From positions 1 through 14,978 of the forward strand of contig CAMBRH010000053.1 of assembly GCA_945870115.1 (NCBI GenBank): 14,978 bases of DNA, given 5' to 3'. The DNA is from Chitinophaga pinensis. GTDB taxonomy: Bacteria > Bacteroidota > Bacteroidia > Flavobacteriales_D > Crocinitomicaceae. Under the pieces are notes generated by a model. That model made no database searches. It saw nothing but the letters and a program-made list of their open reading frames with translations, and had not been told where the DNA came from. Position numbers and translations under genes: made by a program. Shown in pieces: positions 7,838 through 14,149 of this stretch (its first letter is position 1; each line of letters begins with the position of its first letter).

Positions 7838-7858
7838 TAAAAAACAACTTATTTACAT

Positions 7859-8839
7859 ATGAAAGTTTTGATCCTTCGTTTTAGTTCCATTGGAGACATC
7901 GTTTTGACAACTCCAATTATTCGCTGTTTGAAAAATCAAATTGAAGGAATTGAAATACATTATTTGGTGAAATCAAAATTCAAAACAATTTTAGACAATA
8001 ATCCAAATATTGATAAAATTCATTCTTTTGAAAAAAGCACGAAAGAAGTTTTGACCAAACTAAAAGAGGAAAACTTTGATTGTGTTATTGATTTACATAA
8101 TAACATCAGAACATTAGCTTTAAAATTAAAGTTGAACAAAAAAAGTTATTCTTTTCCAAAATTGAATTTTAAAAAATGGCTTTTAGTTCATTTAAAAAAG
8201 AACAAAATGCCAGATTTGCACATTGTTGATCGTTATTTTGAGGCTGTGAAGTTTTTAAACATTCAAAATGATTTACAAAATTGTGATTATTTTATTCCTA
8301 AAAATGCAGAAATTGAAATTAATAAATCCTTTGGTTTTGAAGAATTTATTGCAATAGCTATTGGAGCCCAATTTACTACAAAAAGATTGCCCTTAGAAAA
8401 ATTAATTTTGATTATCGAAAAAATTAATCATCCTATAATTCTATTAGGTGATTCAAATGATGCTTTTGTTGCTGAAAAAATTTGCGCTAATTTTCCAAAT
8501 AAATTAATCGAAAATGCCTGTGGTAAATATTCGTTAAATCAATCAGCAAGTATTGTGAAACAAGCACAAGTACTTTTAACACATGATACTGGTTTGATGC
8601 ACATTGCTAGTTCATTTAATCAAAAAATAGTTAGTGTTTGGGGGAATACAGTTCCTGAATTGGGAATGTATCCTTATATGCCAAAAAACAGAGAAAATTA
8701 TTCCATACATCAAGTTGCAAATTTATCGTGTAGACCATGTTCTAAGATCGGATTTAAATCTTGCCCAAAAAAACATTTCTCTTGCATGAATTTGCAAGAT
8801 GAAACAAAAATTGCACGAGATATTTTGGAAAAATTTTAA
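7859..8839 (+). CDS. Glycosyltransferase family 9 (heptosyltransferase-like)
   Basis: The 326-residue protein has the two-domain GT-B architecture of family 9, the group of ADP-heptose:LPS transferases. The N-terminus MKVLILRFSSIGDIVLTTP carries the family's R-x-x-x-IGD-x-x-x-x-xP motif. The nucleotide-sugar side carries T-H-D243-T-G-L-M-H248-I-A, followed by V-S-V-W-G-N-T-x-P-E. Near the C-terminus a four-Cys cluster (C291, C294, C302, C309; CRPC...SCPKKHFSCM) matches the C-x-x-C...CP-x-x-H-x-C tail seen in many family members. It should act at the cytoplasmic face of the inner membrane on LPS core or another surface glycan. The actual sugar and acceptor cannot be read from the sequence, so no waa symbol is given. 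No good promoter is visible upstream. The gene stands alone and converges on the thioesterase gene with a 7-bp gap. Confidence 0.88.
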   Translation: MKVLILRFSSIGDIVLTTPIIRCLKNQIEGIEIHYLVKSKFKTILDNNPNIDKIHSFEKSTKEVLTKLKEENFDCVIDLHNNIRTLALKLKLNKKSYSFPKLNFKKWLLVHLKKNKMPDLHIVDRYFEAVKFLNIQNDLQNCDYFIPKNAEIEINKSFGFEEFIAIAIGAQFTTKRLPLEKLILIIEKINHPIILLGDSNDAFVAEKICANFPNKLIENACGKYSLNQSASIVKQAQVLLTHDTGLMHIASSFNQKIVSVWGNTVPELGMYPYMPKNRENYSIHQVANLSCRPCSKIGFKSCPKKHFSCMNLQDETKIARDILEKF

Positions 8840-8846
8840 TTAAAAA

Positions 8847-9359
8847 TTAACCCAAAAACAGGGCTTTCAATTCCGTAGCATCATGTGGATTCATTTTTCC
8901 AGCTAAAATCAAACTCAATTGTTTTCTTCTTAAAGCTCCTTCATAACGATCAATTTCTTCTGGTGTTTCTGGAGCTAATTCTGGAACTTGAATTGGTCCG
9001 CCATTTTGATCAACTGCTACAAAAGTGTAAATTGCTTCATTACTTTTGCGCATTTTACCATTTACTGGATCTTCCACAAAAACATCAACAAAAACCTCCA
9101 TAGAAGAATTAAATGCTCTTGAAACTTTAGCTTCTAAAGTAACAATGGAGGAGTGTAAAATTGGCTCTTTGAAAGAAACATTATTTACTGAAGCTGTTAC
9201 TACAACTCTTCTACAATGACGGTGTGCAGAAACACTTGCAATCACATCCATCCAAGCCAAAAGTTGACCTCCAAAAAGATTTCCAAGGGTATTAGTGTCG
9301 TTTGGTAATACAACCTTAGTAGTAATAGCTAGGGTTTCTGATGCTTTTTTTGCTAACAT
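8847..9359 (-). CDS. Acyl-CoA thioesterase, hotdog fold (YciA/BACH type)
   Basis: The 170-residue single-hotdog protein hydrolyses acyl-CoA to free fatty acid and CoA in the cytoplasm. The family signature is at the N-terminal side: N20-x-x-x-x-x-N-x-F-G-G-x-L-L-A-W-M-D38, then the A-x-x-H-x-x-R segment and V-x-x-V-x-F-K-E-P. The Asp at the end of the helix motif is the conserved active-site acid of this group. The C-terminal 35 residues are a charged helical tail after PELAPETPEE. The normal length, intact motifs and ATG at 9359 make this a working gene. It follows the DUF5715-type gene by 48 bp with a candidate operator between them. Substrate chain length cannot be inferred. Confidence 0.9.
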   Translation of the reverse strand: MLAKKASETLAITTKVVLPNDTNTLGNLFGGQLLAWMDVIASVSAHRHCRRVVVTASVNNVSFKEPILHSSIVTLEAKVSRAFNSSMEVFVDVFVEDPVNGKMRKSNEAIYTFVAVDQNGGPIQVPELAPETPEEIDRYEGALRRKQLSLILAGKMNPHDATELKALFLG

Positions 9360-9369
9360 GTTTTTTTTG

Positions 9370-9400
9370 TAAAATTACTTATTTCAAATTTGAAAAGCAC
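9370..9400 (-). promoter_or_regulatory. Weak promoter with a 14-bp palindrome in its spacer
   Basis: TTTCAAATTTGAAA (9382-9395) is a perfect 14-bp palindrome. On the minus strand it lies between TAATTTTA (9370-9377, one base off TAnnTTTG) and GTG (9398-9400, one base off TTG), with a 20-bp spacer. This is where a repressor would block polymerase. It lies 23 bp upstream of the thioesterase ATG. In such AT-rich DNA chance cannot be excluded. Confidence 0.35.
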
Positions 9401-9407
9401 GAAATTT

Positions 9408-10151
9408 TTAATCTTTTTTATTTACAACATGAAAACACGCTTGACGGTATTCATAGGTTACAAAACATCTGTCTTTTTCACGTAATTCTGATAATGTTTC
9501 AGCCAAAATTTCTTTCAAATAATCAATTTCTACCTGAGAAAATGTTTTTGAAACTCCAAATTCTGGAATAAATTCATTGTGTGCAAGATCAAAAGTCGTT
9601 CCGTGTAAATGTGAACTAATTCGAAGTGAATTTCTATTTCGTTTCATCAAACGTTTAATGGTTTTTTCTGTTCTTAAAAGTGAAGTAACCAAAATTCGAC
9701 TATTTCTAAGGCTTGTATTTACTAATTTATCCTGAAAAAGAATTCCAATATCATCCAATAAAATTTTTGCATCTTTGGTTAAAAAAGCATAACTGTGAAA
9801 AAGTGAATCAACAACATAAACGCTTGAACTATCAACCAAAATTAATTTTTTTTCTAGGAAATATGGTCTGATTTCTTCTTTATTTTTGATAACATCACCA
9901 AATTTTTGGTATGCAGAATTCCAGATATAATCAAAATAACGGTCGTTTAGCTTTGGTGAAAGAGATTCATATTCACTGCATTTTTCTCCCATTCCTTTAA
10001 AAGGAGAATTTTTCACTTTAAAAAAAGAAAAGTACTTTCCTGCATGTTCCTCCATGAAAGTTGGATGCGTATAAAAAGCAGTAATTAAACCAAAAACACC
10101 TATTAAAAATAGGAAAATAGTGAATTTAATTATTTTCTTGATTCTTTTCAA
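9408..10151 (-). CDS. Membrane-anchored DUF5715-type protein, divergent M15-like peptidase fold
   Basis: The 247-residue protein begins with a Lys-rich head and one hydrophobic helix (about 10-27), so it is probably anchored in the inner membrane with its bulk in the periplasm. At 179-188, S-S-H181-L-H-G184-T-T-F-D188 matches the S-x-H-x-x-G-x-x-x-D zinc motif of M15 D-Ala-D-Ala carboxypeptidase/dipeptidase folds. A late His (H241, in ACFHVV) is well placed as the third ligand. The Glu normally three residues before that His is Ala238, so catalysis is doubtful or uses another residue such as Glu234. From memory it resembles the Bacteroidota DUF5715 family. The start is TTG (10151-10149); no in-frame ATG precedes Met33, and starting there would lose the membrane helix. 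A peptidoglycan-related role is inference. Confidence 0.65.
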   Translation of the reverse strand: MKRIKKIIKFTIFLFLIGVFGLITAFYTHPTFMEEHAGKYFSFFKVKNSPFKGMGEKCSEYESLSPKLNDRYFDYIWNSAYQKFGDVIKNKEEIRPYFLEKKLILVDSSSVYVVDSLFHSYAFLTKDAKILLDDIGILFQDKLVNTSLRNSRILVTSLLRTEKTIKRLMKRNRNSLRISSHLHGTTFDLAHNEFIPEFGVSKTFSQVEIDYLKEILAETLSELREKDRCFVTYEYRQACFHVVNKKD

Positions 10152-10174
10152 TGCGATGAGATTAACTTAAAGAC

Positions 10175-10209
10175 AAAAGACTTTGTTTCTAATTGAATCA
10201 AAGTCTTTT
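10175..10209. terminator. Hairpin between queA and the DUF5715-type gene
   Basis: AAAAGACTTTG (10175-10185) pairs perfectly with CAAAGTCTTTT (10199-10209) around a 13-nt loop. On the minus strand the stem is followed by TTTTGTCTTT, a broken U-tract, so it could end the queA transcript. A smaller hairpin, TTCGC-CTTA-GCGAA (10212-10225), lies next to it. Confidence 0.5.
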
Positions 10210-10227
10210 ACTTCGCCTTAGCGAACG

Positions 10228-10257
10228 GTCTAATGTCATGAAGTCTTGAGTCTTTTA
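10228..10257. repeat. Short GTC-periodic array abutting the queA stop
   Basis: GTC recurs at 10228, 10235, 10243 and 10250 (spacing 7-8 bp: GTCTAAT, GTCATGAA, GTCTTGA, GTCTTTTA). The last unit contains the queA stop (10255-10257). With the GAC/GTC hairpin at 10175-10209 it looks like a degraded relative of the array at 2167-2260. Confidence 0.5.
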
Positions 10258-11313
10258 GATGATTAACATTGCGTCACCGTAAGAATAAAATTTATATTTT
10301 TCTTTAATCGCTGTTTTGTATGCATCAACCATTAAGTCATGTCCACAAAAAGCAGAAATCATCATCAATAATGTTGAAAGTGGTGTGTGAAAATTTGTCA
10401 CTAAACTATCAGCTATCGAAAAATCATAAGGAGGATAAATGAATTTATTTGTCCAACCATCAAAGGTTTTCAACATACCATCCGTAGAAACAGAAGTTTC
10501 AATTGCACGCATTGAAGTTGTACCAATTGCACAAACTCTTTTCTTAGCTCTTTTTGCTTTGTTAACGATTTCAACACATTTTGCATCAATATGAATTTCT
10601 TCAGAATCCATTTTGTGTTTCGTTAAATCTTCTACTTCAACTGTCCTAAAAGTTCCCAAACCAGTATGAAGTGTAACTTCAGCAAGATTTACCCCTTTTA
10701 ATTCCAATCTCTTCAACAATTCTCTTGAGAAATGTAAACCAGCAGTTGGCGCTGCAACAGCTCCTTCAACTTTAGCATAGATTGTTTGGTATCGTTCTTC
10801 GTCAGATGCTTCAACTTCTCTTTTGATGTATTTTGGAAGTGGCGTTTCACCTAATTCAGTGATTTTCGCTTTGAATTGATCATAAGTACCATCAAAAAGG
10901 AAACGCAAAGTTCTACCTCTAGAAGTTGTATTGTCAATAACTTCAGCAACTAATGAATCATCATCACCGAAATATAATTTATTTCCGATTCTGATTTTTC
11001 TCGCAGGATCAACTAAAACATCCCACAATAAGCTTTCACGATTTAATTCTCTTAAAAGAAAAACTTCGATTTTTGCACCTGTTTTCTCTTTATTTCCATA
11101 CATTCTTGCATGAAAAACTTTGGTGTTGTTCATAATCATACAATCACCTTCAGAGAAATAATTAATTATGTCTTTGAATAATTTATGTTCTATTTTTCCA
11201 GTTTTACGGTGAATAACCATTAATTTTGCTTCATCACGGTTATCATGTGGATATTCAGCAATTAATTCATCTGGTAAATCAAAGTCAAACTCTGAAAGTT
11301 TCATTTTACTCAT
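10255..11313 (-). CDS. queA: tRNA preQ1(34) S-adenosylmethionine ribosyltransferase-isomerase QueA
   Basis: This 352-residue cytoplasmic enzyme moves the ribosyl part of S-adenosylmethionine onto preQ1 at the wobble position of GU(N)-anticodon tRNAs, forming epoxyqueuosine. The N-terminus L-x-x-F-D-F-D-L-P-x-E-L-I-A-x-x-P is diagnostic. Family blocks follow in order: MIMNNTKV-x-x-AR (about 60-71), VFLLREL, AAPTAGLHF (about 187-195), HTGLGTFR, IGTTSMRAIE, and the C-terminal TNFH-P-x-STLLMMISAF. The length is normal. Translation may start at 11313 or at the Met three codons later; the first ATG is given. A -7 box lies just upstream and the gap to truB is 77 bp, so queA can probably be transcribed independently of the upstream operon. 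Confidence 0.97.
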   Translation of the reverse strand: MSKMKLSEFDFDLPDELIAEYPHDNRDEAKLMVIHRKTGKIEHKLFKDIINYFSEGDCMIMNNTKVFHARMYGNKEKTGAKIEVFLLRELNRESLLWDVLVDPARKIRIGNKLYFGDDDSLVAEVIDNTTSRGRTLRFLFDGTYDQFKAKITELGETPLPKYIKREVEASDEERYQTIYAKVEGAVAAPTAGLHFSRELLKRLELKGVNLAEVTLHTGLGTFRTVEVEDLTKHKMDSEEIHIDAKCVEIVNKAKRAKKRVCAIGTTSMRAIETSVSTDGMLKTFDGWTNKFIYPPYDFSIADSLVTNFHTPLSTLLMMISAFCGHDLMVDAYKTAIKEKYKFYSYGDAMLII

Positions 11314-11340
11314 AAGTCAAAAATTTTTTATAAAAGATTG

Positions 11341-11348
11341 CAAAATTA
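11341..11348 (-). promoter_or_regulatory. Candidate -7 box of queA
   Basis: TAATTTTG on the minus strand fits TAnnTTTG exactly, 27 bp upstream of the queA ATG. No TTG is found at the right distance upstream, so it is incomplete as a promoter. Confidence 0.35.
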
Positions 11349-11390
11349 CAAAAAAAGTTGGTTTAATTTTATATAAATTAAGGAAAGAAG

Positions 11391-12074
11391 TTAATTAGCG
11401 TTAATTTTCTCAATACAAGCTTCAACAGTTAAAGCGTTTTCAATTGAAAAATCGCCTGACTTGGTTCTTCTCAAAGCAATTAATGTTCCACCGGACTTTA
11501 ATTTTTGTCCAAAATCATGCGCGATGGAACGAATGTAAGTTCCTTTTGAACACACAATTTCAAAATCAACTTCTGGAAAGCGATCACTGTTAATTTTGAA
11601 ATCTTTAACTGTAATCGTGTTTGCTTTTAAAACGACTTCTTTTCCAGCGCGAGCTAAATCGTAGGCGCGTTTTCCGTCAACTTGCTTAGCAGAAAAAATC
11701 GGTGGAACCTGTTGAATTTCTCCTAAAAAAGTTGAGCGAACTTCTTCCATTAATTCTTTGGTAATGTGCTCAGTCGGAAATTCTTCGTTATATTCTGATT
11801 CTAAATCGTAAGAAGGAGTTGTTTTTCCAATTAAAATAGTTCCTGTATAGGTTTTTTCTTCCGCTTGAATTGAATCAATAATTTTAGTGTTTTTTCCAGT
11901 GCAAATAATCAAAAGTCCTGTTGCCAAAGGATCTAAAGTTCCTGCGTGTCCAACTTTAATTTTTTTTACTCCTAACTTTTGCTTGATATTCCAACGGATT
12001 TTATTCACCACATCAAATGAAGTCCAAGTTAATGGTTTGTCGATTAAAATTATTTCTCCTTCTTGAAAGTTCAT
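11391..12074 (-). CDS. truB: tRNA pseudouridine(55) synthase TruB
   Basis: This 227-residue enzyme isomerises U55 in the T-loop of tRNAs to pseudouridine. The catalytic block G42-H-A-G-T-L-D48-P-L-A-T-G-L-L carries the nucleophile Asp48, the same number as in E. coli. Other family motifs follow: P-P-x-x-S-A-K-Q-V-D-G-x-R-A-Y-x-x-A-R-x-G (about 125-145) and C-S-K-G-T-Y-I-R-S-I-A-x-D (about 180-192). The protein is shorter than the E. coli enzyme because the C-terminal PUA domain is missing. I believe this is common in Bacteroidota and not a truncation, since the frame ends cleanly. The ATG at 12074 is 9 bp after the stop of the upstream membrane-protein gene, so it is surely in the same operon. 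Confidence 0.96.
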   Translation of the reverse strand: MNFQEGEIILIDKPLTWTSFDVVNKIRWNIKQKLGVKKIKVGHAGTLDPLATGLLIICTGKNTKIIDSIQAEEKTYTGTILIGKTTPSYDLESEYNEEFPTEHITKELMEEVRSTFLGEIQQVPPIFSAKQVDGKRAYDLARAGKEVVLKANTITVKDFKINSDRFPEVDFEIVCSKGTYIRSIAHDFGQKLKSGGTLIALRRTKSGDFSIENALTVEACIEKINAN

Positions 12075-12083
12075 GATGTAAAT

Positions 12084-12929
12084 TTAAATTGCGTCTTTTT
12101 TGTATTTTATTTTTTTGTAAATGGCATTGGCTTGAAGAGAAACTATGACAATTAAACTCATTGAAACAAGCTGAACACAAATATATACAACAGTTTGCGC
12201 AAATGGCATTTTAGGTCCTAAAATAAAAAAATTGGAGAAAGTAGGAAGAATAGATGCAAAAATGGTGTATGTTAACAAGCAAACAGAAAAAATATAAAAT
12301 GAAAACGATTTTTTTAATATCGCAACTATCCCAATACATCCAAATAACATAAAGTTCAAACTTGAAATTACCGCTGCAATTGAAGGCATAACTTTAAAAT
12401 CTCCTAATTTAAAAAGGAAAAATAAATTAACTAACATTGCTAAAATAACAAAAAGGAAAACAAATCCCTCCTTATAAAGTTTTAATTTTTCACTTAATTT
12501 ATCCTTTTTTAAAAAATAAATGGGTTCATCTTTATTAATATAATTTAAATTAAAATAAAGGTATATAAACATAAAAAGCCATAAAATATTACTTCCAATA
12601 AGTACCCAAATGTTAGATTTGTGGACGCTTTCCCCTAAAAGTACTCTGTCATAATTATCTAGTAAGTAATAACTTAGAGTTCCAAAAATGCTTGCTAAAA
12701 AAATCGAAGAGAAAAAACAAAAAAATATAAAATTAACTTTTCGCTTAAATACAATTTTTAATAATAGAATAATGAAAAAAATAATAACACTTAAAACTCT
12801 ATAAATTACAATACTAAAAAAGTTGATATTTGATTTATTCGAATAAATAATATCATAATAAATTAAAAATGCATTCGAAATAATTACGAGAATCGTTACT
12901 ATTATCGCAGCTTTCGTAAATCGATCCAA
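12084..12929 (-). CDS. Unrecognised 8-TM integral membrane protein
   Basis: I do not recognise this 281-residue protein. It has about eight hydrophobic helices (roughly 7-24, 38-60, 66-89, 107-127, 151-172, 178-204, 207-233 and 244-266). There is a charged loop at about 130-150 (NKDEPIYFLKKDKLSEKLK) and a basic tail (YKKIKYKKDAI). It has no evident catalytic or transporter signature. Composition is extreme in Phe, Ile, Leu, Asn and Lys and visibly more AT-rich than uppP and truB on either side. The start is TTG (12929-12927): no ATG lies between it and the in-frame stop upstream, and the next Met falls inside a TM segment. It is 33 bp after uppP and 9 bp before truB, inside an operon usually lacking such a gene. 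Function is unknown. Confidence 0.75.
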   Translation of the reverse strand: MDRFTKAAIIVTILVIISNAFLIYYDIIYSNKSNINFFSIVIYRVLSVIIFFIILLLKIVFKRKVNFIFFCFFSSIFLASIFGTLSYYLLDNYDRVLLGESVHKSNIWVLIGSNILWLFMFIYLYFNLNYINKDEPIYFLKKDKLSEKLKLYKEGFVFLFVILAMLVNLFFLFKLGDFKVMPSIAAVISSLNFMLFGCIGIVAILKKSFSFYIFSVCLLTYTIFASILPTFSNFFILGPKMPFAQTVVYICVQLVSMSLIVIVSLQANAIYKKIKYKKDAI

Positions 12930-12962
12930 GTTAATTATTTTATTATTCAGAAATGAATACTG

Positions 12963-13787
12963 CTACCTCATCGAAAAATAAGCAATCAAAATAATTCCAG
13001 CGATGATTCTATACCAACCCCAAACTTTGAAACCATATTTTTGAAGAATTCCGATGAAAAATTTGATGGCGATAATTGCCACAACAAAAGCAATTGCATT
13101 TCCAATGATAAAATTCATCGTATTTGCTGAATTAGCAAAAATCATTTCGTAGCCTTTTTGTTCTATTCCTTTGTGAGTCCAATCTTTTACAAAAACGGAA
13201 TAAGTAGTCACCGCTAACATTGTTGGTACGGCTAAGAAAAATGAAAATTCTGCTGCCATTTTTCGAGTTAAACCTTGTTGCATACCTCCAATGATTGAAG
13301 CAGCTGAACGAGAAGTTCCAGGCATCATTGCCAAACATTGCCAAAAACCGATGATTAATGCTTTTGTTAAGGAAATGTTTTCTTCTTTCTCGATTTTATT
13401 TCTATTGGCCGTTTTGCTAAATAATTTATCAATGAAAAGTAAAATTATTCCTCCAACAATCAACATAATTGCAATGGAAATCGTTTCTCCCATTATTGCT
13501 TCGATTGCATCGTCAAACAAAAGTCCTAAAACCAATGCTGGAATTACTGCTACAATTAATTTAATGTAAAACCCAATATTTTTGAAATCGAAAAACTTTT
13601 TCCAATATAAGGCTACAACTGCTAAAATTGCGCCAAATTGGATTGAAACTTGAAACATTTTTACAAATTCATCGTCTTGAATTCCGAAAATTGAACTTGT
13701 GAAAATCATGTGTGCCGTCGAAGAAACAGGTAAATATTCTGTTAATCCTTCGATTATTGCGATAATAATTGCTTGAAAAGAATCCAC
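12963..13787 (-). CDS. uppP: Undecaprenyl-diphosphatase UppP (BacA)
   Basis: This 274-residue inner-membrane enzyme dephosphorylates undecaprenyl diphosphate, regenerating the lipid carrier for peptidoglycan and surface glycans, and often confers some bacitracin tolerance. The first catalytic motif is E13-G-L-T-E17-Y-L-P-V-S-S-T-A-H26. The second is P-G-T-S-R160-S-A-A-S. Together they supply the conserved Glu, His and Arg of the active site. About seven to eight TM helices and the normal length agree. The start is GTG (13787-13785), directly after an in-frame TAA, so no longer version is possible. The gene follows the DUF3098 gene by 91 bp filled by a heptamer hairpin array, and is probably expressed from the promoter at 14117-14149. 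Confidence 0.95.
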   Translation of the reverse strand: MDSFQAIIIAIIEGLTEYLPVSSTAHMIFTSSIFGIQDDEFVKMFQVSIQFGAILAVVALYWKKFFDFKNIGFYIKLIVAVIPALVLGLLFDDAIEAIMGETISIAIMLIVGGIILLFIDKLFSKTANRNKIEKEENISLTKALIIGFWQCLAMMPGTSRSAASIIGGMQQGLTRKMAAEFSFFLAVPTMLAVTTYSVFVKDWTHKGIEQKGYEMIFANSANTMNFIIGNAIAFVVAIIAIKFFIGILQKYGFKVWGWYRIIAGIILIAYFSMR

Positions 13788-13793
13788 TTATTT

Positions 13794-13878
13794 GAGTTAT
13801 GAATGTTGAGGTATGAGTTATGAATGAATTATGGAGTTGATATTAAATAATTCAACATTCATAACTCATAATTCATAA
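13794..13878. repeat. Heptamer-periodic inverted-repeat array (extragenic hairpin)
   Basis: The left arm has 7-bp units GTTATGA, ATGTTGA, GGTATGA, GTTATGA (13796-13823). The right arm has ATTCAAC, ATTCATA, ACTCATA, ATTCATA (13850-13877). The outer 16 bp GAGTTATGAATGTTGA (13794-13809) pairs perfectly with 13852-13867. The array fills the uppP-DUF3098 gap and touches the DUF3098 stop (13879-13881). Confidence 0.85.
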
Positions 13879-14097
13879 TTATTTTTTAGGTTTTTTCATG
13901 ATTGCATAAATCATAACGATGTATCCTGCAATAATTAAAATTGGAGAAACAGTTAAACGAACTGGGCTGAACAACTCATCCGCATCAAATTTTGTTGGAT
14001 CGTCAGAACCTCCTCCGATCATTAACATAAATCCTACAACGTTGATAATCAAACCGATGATTAACCATTTATAATTTTCTTTTTGAAAAGCGAACAT
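13879..14097 (-). CDS. DUF3098 family small membrane protein
   Basis: This 72-residue protein has two TM helices (about 11-28 and 47-66) joined by a loop with GGGSDDPTKFDADELFSPVRL, and a basic C-terminus (KKPKK). The segments YKWLIIGL, FMLMIGGGSDDP, and FS-x-x-R-x-T-V-S-P-x-x-I-x-A-G-Y are characteristic of DUF3098, a short Bacteroidota family regularly found between ftsX and uppP. Its function is not established; the position suggests a link to FtsX or envelope growth. The start ATG at 14097 is 34 bp after ftsX, with a promoter-like sequence overlapping the ftsX end. Confidence 0.88.
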   Translation of the reverse strand: MFAFQKENYKWLIIGLIINVVGFMLMIGGGSDDPTKFDADELFSPVRLTVSPILIIAGYIVMIYAIMKKPKK

Positions 14098-14116
14098 GTT
14101 TTTTTTATTTAGATAG

Positions 14117-14149
14117 CAAATATAGGGAAAATTAATATAAATCGTCCAA
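14117..14149 (-). promoter_or_regulatory. Promoter upstream of the DUF3098-uppP genes
   Basis: On the minus strand TTG (14147-14149, inside the last codons of ftsX), a 22-bp spacer and TATATTTG (14117-14124) match the Bacteroidota consensus. It would let DUF3098, uppP and downstream genes be transcribed apart from ftsX. Confidence 0.55.

Noticed and set aside
7740..7858. tRNA or small RNA gene in the GC-richer intergenic block
   Set aside because: No cloverleaf arms, T-loop or other recognisable RNA fold could be built; direct rather than inverted repeats dominate.
8834..8845. TTTTAATTAAAA palindrome at the convergent gene ends as a terminator
   Set aside because: Only A-T pairs and no loop; expected often in DNA this AT-rich, so not listed as a terminator.
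8885..9571. Plus-strand frames opposite the thioesterase and DUF5715-type genes
   Set aside because: They are Leu/Phe/His-rich shadow frames overlapping well-supported genes.
10931..11113. 60-codon plus-strand frame in queA
   Set aside because: Antisense to conserved queA blocks, with no start context or features.
13132..13569. Overlapping frames inside uppP on both strands
   Set aside because: uppP has both catalytic motifs and full length in one frame; these are shadows.
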